Assembly: GCA_025464045.1 (NCBI GenBank)
Contig: JAODBQ010000684.1
Coordinates: 1-8,228 of the forward strand
Reading direction: 5' to 3'
DNA length: 8,228 nucleotides
DNA from: Ilumatobacteraceae bacterium
GTDB taxonomy: Bacteria > Actinomycetota > Acidimicrobiia > Acidimicrobiales > Ilumatobacteraceae
Both the position numbers and the translations under genes were made by a program. This document shows, in pieces, positions 1-6,294 of this stretch (its first letter is position 1; each line of letters starts with the position of its first letter). Under the pieces are notes generated by a model. That model ran no database searches and had not been told where the DNA came from. It was given only the letters and a program-made list of their open reading frames with translations.

Positions 1-278
1 CGCCACCGGTCGTCGCTCTGCGCGGCGCGGTCGCCGCTGAGCCGGCTGCGCTTGGTCATCAGCGTGATGCCCATCCCGGCGACCATCACGAACACGGCGG
101 CGAACCGGGTCGTCAGCGGACCGTTGAACGGATCGAAGACGCGGTTGACGAACGAGGTGCCCTGCGTGCCGCCGTCGATGATCAGGTAGCCCTGGTAGTT
201 CATCAGCACGACGCCGACGAGGGCGATGGCGCGGGTCACGTCGAGGTCGATGATCCGATCGCCGACGGGCGTGCTCAC
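1..278 (-). CDS. Multi-pass membrane protein, DUF1624/DUF418-like (N-terminal part)
   Basis: Only the first 92 codons are inside the window; the gene continues past position 1. The start is GTG at 278-276, overlapping the TGA of the racemase-like gene as GTGA. A GGAG lies 8 bases upstream (287-290), which supports this start. The protein opens with a short polar stretch and then RIIDLDVTRAIALVGVVLMN, a first membrane helix at about residues 15-33. A second hydrophobic segment, FAAVFVMVAGMGITLM, covers about residues 60-75. The LDxxRAIALxGVxLMN opening followed by FVMVAGMGI resembles the DUF1624/heparan-alpha-glucosaminide N-acetyltransferase and DUF418 (YeiB-like) families of polytopic membrane proteins, some of which are thought to move acyl groups across the membrane. 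The family is assigned by resemblance only. The tight coupling suggests it acts together with the racemase-like protein, but no substrate can be named. Confidence 0.75.
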   Translation of the reverse strand, partial: MSTPVGDRIIDLDVTRAIALVGVVLMNYQGYLIIDGGTQGTSFVNRVFDPFNGPLTTRFAAVFVMVAGMGITLMTKRSRLSGDRAAQSDDRW

Positions 279-1240
279 GGTGACCACTCCAGCTCGTCGC
301 AGGTCGTCGTGATCAGCGGCCGCTGCACGTCCACATGATCACCGGGCCACGGGCACGGGCGACCGGCCGGGATCACCCCGATCGAGGTGTGCATGTGCGG
401 CGGCTCGAGCAGCGCGATCCGTTCGTGGGCGAAGTGGAACGGGCTGCGCCCGTCGGCCAGCGCGGCGATGCCGTTCGCGCTGCCCGCGCCGATCATCACG
501 AGTGAACCGTCGAAGGGCACGGGCGTGGCGTGGTAGCCGCCGCGCGGCTTGCCGTGGGCGGCCTGCACGTCGAGCACGTCGGCGTCGAGGTGCAGGAACG
601 ACTTGTCGCCGTGCCACAGCGGAGTGCCGGCGCGCAGTTCGAACCGCCGCTGCGGATGGGATGCGCGCAGTGCCGCGAACGACGCCGGGGCGAGGTGGCT
701 CACCGACACCGGCCACGACGACGGCACGACCGTCAGCCACTGCTCGATCTCGCGTCGACGCTCGTCGTCGCCGCCGGCGAGCGGCAGGTGGATCGCCGCG
801 CTGTCGACGTCGAGGCCGCTGTCGGCGATCGCCTTGGCGACCGTCGCCAGCTCGCCCGGTGCGACGCCGTACCGCTGCATCGACGAGAGCAGCTTGACGG
901 CGACTAGGCCCCGCCAGCCGGCGAGTGCGGCGACGTGGGCGAGCGAGCCGACGGTGAGCACGGCCCGGTTCAGCGGGTGCGCCGGCGACGGCGGCCGTGG
1001 CCGCGCCCTCAGCGAGGGCGTGAGCACGATCGGCGTGATGTGGTCGGCGATGTGGTCGAGCTCGTGGATCGACCCGACGGCCACCCGGTTCGCCAGCGTG
1101 GCGGCGACGGGGTGGAGCACGGAGCGCCCGAAGCCGTACCCATTGCCCTTCACCACCGGGACGAGACCGGGCACCGACGCCGCGTACGCGTGCACGTGCG
1201 ACTCCCACGCCCGACGCTGGATGGTGAGCCGCACGGTCAT
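275..1240 (-). CDS. Divergent alanine racemase-like, PLP fold type III protein
   Basis: 321 codons from ATG at 1240. Alanine racemases interconvert L- and D-alanine using PLP bound to a lysine near the N-terminus. Here that site is VVKGNGYGFG (residues 29-38, lysine K31), close to the family's VVKxxxYGHG. Other family-like pieces are MQRYG (121-125), where racemases carry an MxRxG motif, and ELRAGTPLWHG (201-211), where they carry RxGxxLYG. The C-terminal part is unusual: the catalytic tyrosine motif GYxDG is replaced by GAGSANG (251-257), so racemase activity is doubtful. DVQRPLITTTCDE near the end matches the family's closing region only loosely. The length is somewhat short for an alanine racemase (usually about 360-380). 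An upstream in-frame ATG at 1321 would add an Arg/Pro-rich tail; still earlier ones run into the repeat units. I therefore chose 1240, where similarity begins, although no good ribosome binding site precedes it. It could be a paralogue with another substrate or a PLP-binding protein. Confidence 0.8.
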   Translation of the reverse strand: MTVRLTIQRRAWESHVHAYAASVPGLVPVVKGNGYGFGRSVLHPVAATLANRVAVGSIHELDHIADHITPIVLTPSLRARPRPPSPAHPLNRAVLTVGSLAHVAALAGWRGLVAVKLLSSMQRYGVAPGELATVAKAIADSGLDVDSAAIHLPLAGGDDERRREIEQWLTVVPSSWPVSVSHLAPASFAALRASHPQRRFELRAGTPLWHGDKSFLHLDADVLDVQAAHGKPRGGYHATPVPFDGSLVMIGAGSANGIAALADGRSPFHFAHERIALLEPPHMHTSIGVIPAGRPCPWPGDHVDVQRPLITTTCDELEWSP

Positions 1241-1334
1241 CCGCGGCGACGGTAGCCGTCGGAACGGCCGTGGTGGACGGCGGCCGGGAACCCCATCGGG
1301 TCGGTCGGGATCTTGCGCCATCGACACCCAGGCA

Positions 1335-1452
1335 GCGTGGGCGCGTGATGCGCCACATCCGGCGCACACCGCGCCCACCCTCTCGGCGCCCGGGCTGCGT
1401 GGGCGCGTGATGCGCCACATCCGGCGCACACCGCGCCCACCCTCCCGGCGCC
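1335..1452. repeat. Two tandem 62-bp units, each with a nested hairpin
   Basis: Unit 1 starts at 1335 and unit 2 at 1397, a period of exactly 62 bases. The first 56 bases of each unit agree at 55 positions, the one difference being T1383 against C1445; the last 6 bases diverge. Each unit contains a 42-base inverted structure (1337-1378 and 1399-1440): outer arms GTGGGCGCG/CGCGCCCAC (9 bp), a 3x3 internal loop, inner arms TGCGCC/GGCGCA (6 bp), and a 6-base loop ACATCC. Because the period is not a multiple of 3, the repeat cannot be a repeated protein segment. It lies between mftF and the racemase-like gene. Possible roles are a REP-like dispersed element, a transcription attenuator or terminator without a T-tract, or a protein-binding site. 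Confidence 0.85.
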
Positions 1453-1468
1453 GGCGTGGTCGCTCACA

Positions 1469-1485
1469 TCGGGCCTGGTGCCCGA
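1469..1485. terminator. Small hairpin downstream of mftF
   Basis: TCGGGC (1469-1474) and GCCCGA (1480-1485) form a perfect 6-bp stem with a 5-base loop. It lies about 80 bases past the mftF stop codon and just upstream, in transcription order, of the two larger repeat hairpins. There is no T-tract on either side, so intrinsic termination is only a possibility. In GC-rich actinobacteria T-less hairpins may act as weak terminators or mRNA 3'-end stabilisers. Confidence 0.25.
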
Positions 1486-1497
1486 GTCGACGAGGTC

Positions 1498-1563
1498 TCA
1501 GCGCGACTGGTTGCGGCGGGCGTCGCCGTCGGGGCCGTGCAGTTCCTCGCGATGCGCCGACAT
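1498..1563 (-). CDS. Possible 21-residue ORF coupled to mftF
   Basis: The mftF stop (1565-1563) and an ATG (1563-1561) overlap as TGATG, the coupling also seen at the GNAT-fixB junction. The ORF encodes 21 residues, MSAHREELHGPDGDARRNQS followed by R, which are strongly polar and charged with no hydrophobic segment. Of its 21 codons, 19 end in G or C, like the real genes nearby. It has no resemblance to the mycofactocin precursor MftA, which ends in a Cys-Gly-Val-Tyr type C-terminus. The ORF is so short that chance is a serious alternative. Confidence 0.2.
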   Translation of the reverse strand: MSAHREELHGPDGDARRNQSR

Positions 1564-2987
1564 CAACGACCGGCTGGCCGAACGGGCTCGCGGTCGCGCT
1601 TCGGCGGCCAGTTCGTGAGGTCGGGGACGAGCGCAGCGAACTGCCACCGGCGCACCGACCCCGCCCACACCCCTGCCCCGTAGGCCACGTCGTCGGCGAC
1701 GCGCATCACGACGTAGCGCGCGAGGGTGGGCCCGAGCTCGTGGTCGGGACCCGGCTCGTGGCCAGGTCTCGATGCGCCGCGCCGGCGTGACACCCATTCG
1801 ATCACCGGCGGTACGAGCACCGCGGCGGCGAGCGGGAGCCGCGCCCGGCGCACGATGATCGCCGCGAGCGCTGCCGCCGGCCACCACGCGCGGGTGATGG
1901 CGGCGGCGACCTGCTGGCCTGCGAACAGGTTGCCGAGACCGGCGAGCCGAGCCGCCTCCGCCGGCGGAAGACCGCGGAGCTTGCGCTGCAGGGCCACGGC
2001 CGTGCCGACGGCGACGACGACGGCTGCGGAGGGACGGCGAATGGCCACCAAGCCCCAGACGGCCGCACTCCAACCACTGATCCGGAGCGGGGCAAGCGCA
2101 CCGGGATGACGCTGGGCGAGCGGCGCCGCGCTGCTGCCGTACGCGAAGCGCTGCGCCGCCCACGTGCGCGACGACGGTCTCGCCCGGTGACGCACCTCGC
2201 TGGTCGGTTCGTAGCGGCACCGCCAGCCGGCCTCGTGCAGCCGCCAGACGAGGTCGACGTCCTCGCCGAACCGCAGCTCGGCGTCGAACCCGCCGACCTC
2301 GCGCACCGCGTCGGCGCGGCACACGATCGCGGCGGCGGGCACGAAGCTCACCCGGGTCCCTGGCGCGATCCGCGCTTCGAGCGGGCCGAGGTCGAGCGAA
2401 CCGCGCACCGACTCGTACGCATCGACCCCGGCGGCACCGCCCGGGCTGCTGCGGACCCGGGGAGCGGCGAGCGCGACCTGCGGATCGGAGAAGTGGGCGA
2501 GCAGTGGTTCCAGCCACCCGTCGCGCAGCTCGACGTCGGTGTCCACGAACGCGACGAGCTCCGTCTGCACGGTCGCCAGCCCGGCGTTGCGCGCCGCGCC
2601 GGGCCCGCTCGTGCGTTCGAGCCGGAGCATGGTCACCGCAGGGTCGCGCGTGACCAACCGCGGTTCACTGCCGTCGTCGACGACGACCGTCTGCATCCGC
2701 AGCGACGGCGAGGGCAGCGCATCGAGCGCCGGCACGACCACGGTCACGTCGTCGATCGACAGCGGGCCGGCGTCGCGCCCGGGTACGGGATGGATCACCC
2801 CGCCGTCGAGCAGCCGGTCGGTCAGCGTCCGGTGCCCGGGCGCCAGCTCGGCGCCCTGCTCGATGGCTTCGACGATCCGGCGTCCGGCCCCGGTCAGACG
2901 GAACAGGCGCAGCGGCGAGCCGCCGATGACGACGTTGCCACCGTCGGGCCGGCGGTAGGAGACGTCCGGGCGGAACCGCTGACGCAT
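1563..2987 (-). CDS. mftF: Mycofactocin glycosyltransferase MftF
   Basis: 474 residues, the usual size for MftF, a membrane-associated family 2 glycosyltransferase that builds the oligoglucose tail on mycofactocin. Residues 1-80 form the MftF-specific leader, with GGSPLRLFRLTGAG at 22-35. The GT-A domain follows: VTVVVPALDA (81-90), the nucleotide-sugar motif VVDDGS (102-107), GPGAARNAGL (128-137), the metal-binding DTD in FVDTDVE (147-153), and the catalytic-region GEDVDLVWRL (241-250). YGSSAAPLAQRHPG (283-296) and YVVMRVADDVAYGAGVW (425-441) closely match what I recall of the mycobacterial MftF sequence. Hydrophobic segments at about 308-333 and 367-398 fit membrane attachment. The start ATG lies 4 bases after the mftE stop, with a weak GGTGG about 10 bases upstream. 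No key motif is missing, so I regard it as functional. Confidence 0.95.
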   Translation of the reverse strand: MRQRFRPDVSYRRPDGGNVVIGGSPLRLFRLTGAGRRIVEAIEQGAELAPGHRTLTDRLLDGGVIHPVPGRDAGPLSIDDVTVVVPALDALPSPSLRMQTVVVDDGSEPRLVTRDPAVTMLRLERTSGPGAARNAGLATVQTELVAFVDTDVELRDGWLEPLLAHFSDPQVALAAPRVRSSPGGAAGVDAYESVRGSLDLGPLEARIAPGTRVSFVPAAAIVCRADAVREVGGFDAELRFGEDVDLVWRLHEAGWRCRYEPTSEVRHRARPSSRTWAAQRFAYGSSAAPLAQRHPGALAPLRISGWSAAVWGLVAIRRPSAAVVVAVGTAVALQRKLRGLPPAEAARLAGLGNLFAGQQVAAAITRAWWPAAALAAIIVRRARLPLAAAVLVPPVIEWVSRRRGASRPGHEPGPDHELGPTLARYVVMRVADDVAYGAGVWAGSVRRWQFAALVPDLTNWPPKRDREPVRPAGR

Positions 2988-2991
2988 CGGG

Positions 2992-3699
2992 TCAGATCCA
3001 CCACTCGTCGACGGCGGCGATCAGGTCGATCCGCCACCGGGTCAGCAGGGCGCGACCGTGCGCCGCGCTCGCACCCGCGGGGTCGCCGAGGACACCGTTC
3101 GGGCTGACCGCGACCACCCCACCCGAGCGCAGATCGTCGGCCAGGTCGCGCAGCGGCGTCGTCCGTCCCGGCTGCGCCGCGGCAACGCGCACCAGCTCGG
3201 GCGCAATGGCGAGCATCAGCGACGTCTCCGTGATCCCGGCGTGGGCATCGCCCCCCGGATCACGCGGCCACCACGACAGCACCCGGCGACCCTCGAGGGT
3301 GAGCGTGCTCACCGCCCGCTGCACCGCGACCGCGTTGCCGCCGTGCCCGTTGACGAGCACCACACCGCCGCTCCAGTCGGCACTGCGGACGAGCTCGACG
3401 ACGACTCGCTCGAAGACGTCGATCCCCAGCGAGAGCGTGCCGGGGAAGCCGCTGTGCTCGCCGCTCGCGGAGATGGTCAGCGTGGGCGTCACCACCATCG
3501 TCGCGCGGGCCCGCTCGGTGTCCGAATCGTCGGCGAACGCCGCGACCAGACCGTCGGCGAGGGCGACGGCGATCCGGCTGTCGGTGTCGAGCGGGAGGTG
3601 TGGGCCGTGCTGCTCGCACGAGCCGATCGGCACGACGAGCAGCGGTCGGGGTGCGGCGGCCCACAGGTCGGGCCAGACCATCGTCCCGAGGTGGGTCAT
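2992..3699 (-). CDS. mftE: Mycofactocin precursor peptide peptidase MftE
   Basis: 235 residues, a normal length for MftE, the creatininase-family metallopeptidase that cuts the C-terminal crosslinked Val-Tyr core from MftA after MftC has modified it. The metal-site motifs are intact: GSCEQHGPHLPLDTD (26-40) supplies probable ligands E29, H31 and D40; VNGHGGN (116-122) supplies H119; GGDAHAGITETS (149-160) supplies E158. ASGEHSGFPGTLSLG (78-92) and GVLGDPAGASAAHGRALL (202-219) are further MftE-like stretches. MftE of Mycobacterium tuberculosis, as I recall it, shares all of these. The cysteine in GSCEQHG is commonly Thr in the mycobacterial protein. The ATG at 3699 has no obvious Shine-Dalgarno sequence; homologues often start slightly earlier, so the true start may be a non-ATG codon just upstream. 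The gene forms a two-gene unit with mftF. Confidence 0.93.
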   Translation of the reverse strand: MTHLGTMVWPDLWAAAPRPLLVVPIGSCEQHGPHLPLDTDSRIAVALADGLVAAFADDSDTERARATMVVTPTLTISASGEHSGFPGTLSLGIDVFERVVVELVRSADWSGGVVLVNGHGGNAVAVQRAVSTLTLEGRRVLSWWPRDPGGDAHAGITETSLMLAIAPELVRVAAAQPGRTTPLRDLADDLRSGGVVAVSPNGVLGDPAGASAAHGRALLTRWRIDLIAAVDEWWI

Positions 3700-3848
3700 C
3701 AGCCGGCGACAGGTGCCTGTGCGGGACCGAGCTCCGGCATGGCCTCAACGTAGCGCCGCCACCGTGCGCCGGACGTCGTGTTGCACCGCCGTTGCATCGT
3801 GATCACACGGTGACGAGCAGCTCGCTCGGCGGCGGTTCCGGTCATCAT
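3699..3848 (-). CDS. Doubtful 49-residue ORF upstream of mftE
   Basis: Starting at an ATGATG (3848-3843), a 49-codon frame runs to a TGA at 3701-3699 that overlaps the mftE ATG as TGATG. The product has no hydrophobic segment, contains one cysteine (residue 22), and has a Pro/Ala-rich end, MPELGPAQAPVAG. About 36 of 49 codons end in G or C (roughly 73%), clearly lower than the neighbouring genes, which argues against long-standing coding use. It does not resemble MftA or MftB. The alternative is that the stretch is simply the untranslated leader and promoter of mftEF. Confidence 0.15.
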   Translation of the reverse strand: MMTGTAAERAARHRVITMQRRCNTTSGARWRRYVEAMPELGPAQAPVAG

Positions 3849-3882
3849 CCGACTGAGGTGTGCTCGGTCAGGCGATGACCGG
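3838..3882. promoter_or_regulatory. 9-bp inverted repeat between fixA and mftE
   Basis: CCGGTCATC (3838-3846) and GATGACCGG (3874-3882) are perfect inverted copies separated by 27 bases. The spacer contains a smaller CCGA/TCGG pair (3849-3852 and 3864-3867) that could extend the folded structure. It lies 27 bases past the fixA stop, so it could be a T-less terminator for the fix operon or an operator for mftEF. No recognisable -10/-35 pair was found in this 209-base gap (3700-3908). A GTGATCAC palindrome at 3799-3806 is the only other symmetrical site of note. Confidence 0.35.
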
Positions 3883-3908
3883 TCGTGGGTGGCCGGGAGT
3901 GCGGCCGG

Positions 3909-4694
3909 TCACGTGAGGTAGGACCAGGCGCGGAGGGCGGTGAGGATGCGGTCGGCGGCGTCGGCGGGGTCGAGGTGGACGGTCTCGCCGTGGGCCGGAG
4001 CGGCGGCCGCGTCGGTGAGCTCGCGCAAGCGGTCCAGCGTCGAGCCGTGCGGCGGCGGCAGGGTCCTCGCCCGCGGTCGGTAGGCGTGGACGATCGCGGC
4101 CACGTCCGGCACGACGACCGCCGGCCGCCGCACCTCGATCGGCGCGGTGCGCGCCGCCAGCACGCCTGCGAGACCGGCACGGCGCAGCCGCGCGACGGCG
4201 CCTTCGACCGAGACCACGGCCGGCGCGCTGACCGTCGACACCTCGCGACGCCCGCCGTCGAGACGGCGTGTGACCGAGATCGTCGCACCGTCGGCGAGAT
4301 CGACGGCGACCGCACCGAGCGCCTGACGGGCGGAGCGCTCGGCGGCGAGGAACGCCGGCACGCTGCCCGAGCCACGGTCCGTCGAGTAGTCGCCGCACCA
4401 CACGAACGCCGCGTCGCCGACGACACCCGCCAATGCCGTCGCCACGTCCGAGCTCGTCGCGTCGGCGGGTAGATCGACGCGCACCGCGCGCGTGGCGCCG
4501 GCGGCGAGTGCCTCGCGCAACGCTCGCTCCGCGGCCGGCGGCCCGGCAGTCACCACGACCACGTCGTCGCCCATCGACGCGCCGTGGCGCAGGGCGAGCT
4601 CCACGGCCGCCTGGTCGGCGGCGGAGATCCCGGCGAACCGTTCGTCGCCGGGCTCCGGCACACCGGCCACCCACTTGACGCAGGCGGCGATCAT
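3909..4694 (-). CDS. fixA: Electron transfer flavoprotein beta subunit (FixA)
   Basis: 261 residues, the normal ETF beta length (about 250-260). With FixB it forms the cytoplasmic ETF heterodimer that takes electrons from dehydrogenases and hands them to FixC. It opens with the characteristic MIAACVKWV. DRGSGSVPAFLAAE (106-119) sits where classical ETF beta has a DGDTAQVGP-type nucleotide-binding loop, and VTRRLDGGRREVSTVSAPAV (141-160), followed by VSVEG, is the ETF beta signature region. The changed loop sets it apart from housekeeping ETF beta and fits a specialised or bifurcating type. The ATG overlaps the fixX stop as ATGA; no Shine-Dalgarno is visible, so translation is probably coupled. 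The C-terminal DPADAADRILTALRAWSYL helix matches ETF beta tails. RefSeq names a mycofactocin-associated ETF beta family, as I recall, and this may belong to it. It is the last gene of the fix run. Confidence 0.85.
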   Translation of the reverse strand: MIAACVKWVAGVPEPGDERFAGISAADQAAVELALRHGASMGDDVVVVTAGPPAAERALREALAAGATRAVRVDLPADATSSDVATALAGVVGDAAFVWCGDYSTDRGSGSVPAFLAAERSARQALGAVAVDLADGATISVTRRLDGGRREVSTVSAPAVVSVEGAVARLRRAGLAGVLAARTAPIEVRRPAVVVPDVAAIVHAYRPRARTLPPPHGSTLDRLRELTDAAAAPAHGETVHLDPADAADRILTALRAWSYLT

Positions 4695-4987
4695 GTGCGC
4701 CGGAACACCACGCCGAAGCCGCCTTCCGGGTAGCTCCAGCTGATCGCGCCTTCCTCGTTGCAGACCATGTAGCACGTGCCACACTCGAAGCACTGCTCGT
4801 AGTTGAAGACGATCCCGCCGTCGCTCGTCGGGACGAACAGGTTCGCCGGGCAGGCGACGACGCACGCTCGCGTGCTGCAGTCGGCGCACTTCGCACCGTC
4901 GACGACGATGTGGGCGCGCTCGTGGACCCGGAACTCGACGGTGCTCATCCGGTCCTCGAAGGAGACCTGCGGCCACTCGTCGCTCAT
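4691..4987 (-). CDS. fixX: Ferredoxin-like protein FixX
   Basis: 98 residues with eight cysteines in two groups: Cx2Cx4Cx3CP at C34, C37, C42, C46, and Cx2Cx2Cx3C at C66, C69, C72, C76. This is enough for two [4Fe-4S] clusters. The second group lies in CFECGTCYMVC, the FixX hallmark (compare CxECGTC), followed by the typical closing WSYPEGGFGVVFR (84-96). E. coli FixX, from memory, keeps far fewer of these cysteines, so this is the fuller two-cluster form seen with electron-bifurcating FixABCX. It would carry electrons from FixC. The ATG at 4987 overlaps the fixC stop as ATGA and has GAGGA 7 bases upstream (4995-4999). A second in-frame ATG at 4948 also has GAGGA (4953-4957, 4-base spacing) and would give an 85-residue product that keeps all cysteines, so the start is not fully settled. 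Confidence 0.92.
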   Translation of the reverse strand: MSDEWPQVSFEDRMSTVEFRVHERAHIVVDGAKCADCSTRACVVACPANLFVPTSDGGIVFNYEQCFECGTCYMVCNEEGAISWSYPEGGFGVVFRRT

Positions 4988-6294
4988 CCGAACGTCCTCA
5001 GCCCGTCGAGCCCGTCGCGCGCGAGGTCGCGCCGTCGGATGCCGACGCGCTTGCGCTCCTGCTTGAGGATCGTGCGCAGGCGCGGCTTGGGGGCCGGGTT
5101 GTCCACCTGGAACATCCGCTCGGCGATGCCGGCGACCATCGCCGGGTAGAGGTGCTGCACGCGGTCGGAGAGCACGATCTCCGGCGCGCGACGCAGTCGG
5201 CGATGGTCCTTGAGCACGAACGTCTCGCTCAAACGGCGTTGGTAGCCGGCCAGGCCCTCGACGCCGACGTCGCCGTTGCGCACCGCTTCGACGACCGCTT
5301 CGCCGGCGTACATCCCGCTGGCCATCGCGAAGTTGACGCCCTCCAGCCAGATCCCGGCGGCGAGGCACAGTGCCGCGGCATCCCCGGCGACCAGCATCCC
5401 GTCGGTGGTCATCTTCGGCATCATCGCCAGGCCCGCCTCGGGGATGAGGTGGGCGGAGTACTCCTTCAGGTCCGCGCCCTCGATCAACGGGGCGATCGCC
5501 GGATGCCGCTTCATCCGGGCGATGATCTCCTCCGGGCGCAGCTGCTGGGCAGCGAGCTTGGGCAGCTTCAGCACGACCCCGACCGCGACGGAGTCGAGGT
5601 TCGTGTACAGGAAGCCACCGCCGTTGACGCCGCTCGTGCAACCGATCATCTCGATGTCGACGCCCTCGCGCCCGCGCACGCCGAAGCGCTCGTCGATGAC
5701 CTCCTTCGGCAGCGCGAGCGTCTCCTTGACCCCGAGCGTGTAGTGCTTGGCATCGGTGTGCTCGAACAGCCCGGCCTCCTTGGCGAGGAAGCTGTTCACG
5801 CCGTCGCAGGCGATCACCACGCGCGCCCGCAGGTCCCCGCCAGGCCGGTCCGTGCGCACACCGACGATGCGCCCGGAGGCACCGCGGAGCAGGCCGACCG
5901 CCGTGGTGTCGCACACGAGTTGGGCGCCGGCGGCCTCGGCGTGGCCGGCGAGCCAGTGATCGAAGTCGGGCCGGTAGGCCGTGGCGCCGTTGTACGGGGG
6001 CTTGCCCCACGCCTCGGTGCGGTAATCGACCGTGAGCGCCTGGGTGTCGGTGAGCACCATCGTCGAACGGCGGGTGACCCAACGCTGGATCGGCGCCGTC
6101 TCCCACCAGTTCGGGATCAGCCGATCGAGGATCCTCGGGTAGACCACGCCGCCGTACATGTTCTTGCTGCCCGGGAACGGCCCCCGCTCGAGGAGGACGG
6201 TGGACAGCCCGGCTCGTGCGGCGACCAGCGCGGCACACGCGCCCGCCGGTCCGCCACCGACGACGATCACGTCGACATCCGGCTCGTCATCCAT
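4984..6294 (-). CDS. fixC: FixC, ETF-quinone oxidoreductase-like flavoprotein
   Basis: 436 residues, standard for FixC (about 430). It binds FAD and passes electrons from the FixAB flavoprotein toward membrane quinone, working with FixX. The N-terminal Rossmann motif is VDVIVVGGGPAGACAALVAA (7-26), followed by the acidic end of strand 2, LLERG. NMYGGVVYP (45-53) is typical of FixC/ETF-QO. ACDGVNS (162-168) and LVAGDAA (301-307, with D305 contacting the FAD) are the other flavin motifs, and GIWLEGVNFAMASG (314-327) is the conserved family segment. There is no separate transmembrane helix, so membrane contact is probably peripheral. The start at 6294 is set by GGAGG at 6301-6305, 6 bases upstream, and by the first residues of the FAD fold; it overlaps the end of fixB by 8 bases. 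An earlier in-frame ATG at 6333 lies inside fixB and adds nothing family-like. Confidence 0.93.
   Translation of the reverse strand: MDDEPDVDVIVVGGGPAGACAALVAARAGLSTVLLERGPFPGSKNMYGGVVYPRILDRLIPNWWETAPIQRWVTRRSTMVLTDTQALTVDYRTEAWGKPPYNGATAYRPDFDHWLAGHAEAAGAQLVCDTTAVGLLRGASGRIVGVRTDRPGGDLRARVVIACDGVNSFLAKEAGLFEHTDAKHYTLGVKETLALPKEVIDERFGVRGREGVDIEMIGCTSGVNGGGFLYTNLDSVAVGVVLKLPKLAAQQLRPEEIIARMKRHPAIAPLIEGADLKEYSAHLIPEAGLAMMPKMTTDGMLVAGDAAALCLAAGIWLEGVNFAMASGMYAGEAVVEAVRNGDVGVEGLAGYQRRLSETFVLKDHRRLRRAPEIVLSDRVQHLYPAMVAGIAERMFQVDNPAPKPRLRTILKQERKRVGIRRRDLARDGLDGLRTFG

Noticed and set aside
1335..1452. Possible CRISPR array
   Set aside because: There are only two directly abutting units with no unique spacers; the structure is a tandem duplication with hairpins.
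1237..1467. Small minus-strand ORF ending in ATGA overlap with the racemase-like gene
   Set aside because: The TGA comes automatically from a start of the form ATGACC, the frame runs through the 62-bp repeats, and the product has no recognisable features.
549..1790. Long plus-strand open frame of 413 codons
   Set aside because: It lies opposite the racemase-like gene and the repeats, is rich in Ser, Arg, Thr and Ala, and shows no family motif; such frames arise opposite high-GC genes.
2106..3107. Plus-strand open frame of 333 codons
   Set aside because: It is antisense to mftF, whose motifs are unmistakable; its composition (Arg, Asp, His, Gly) is that of an antisense shadow.
3891..3906. 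Short GGCCG/CGGCC stem at the fixA end
   Set aside because: Five GC pairs are expected by chance at this base composition and there is no T-tract.
4691..6238. 515-codon minus-strand frame ending in the FixX sequence
   Set aside because: Only its last 98 codons are FixX; the rest is fixC read out of frame. A fixC-fixX fusion is not supported because fixC ends with its own TGA at 4984-4986.
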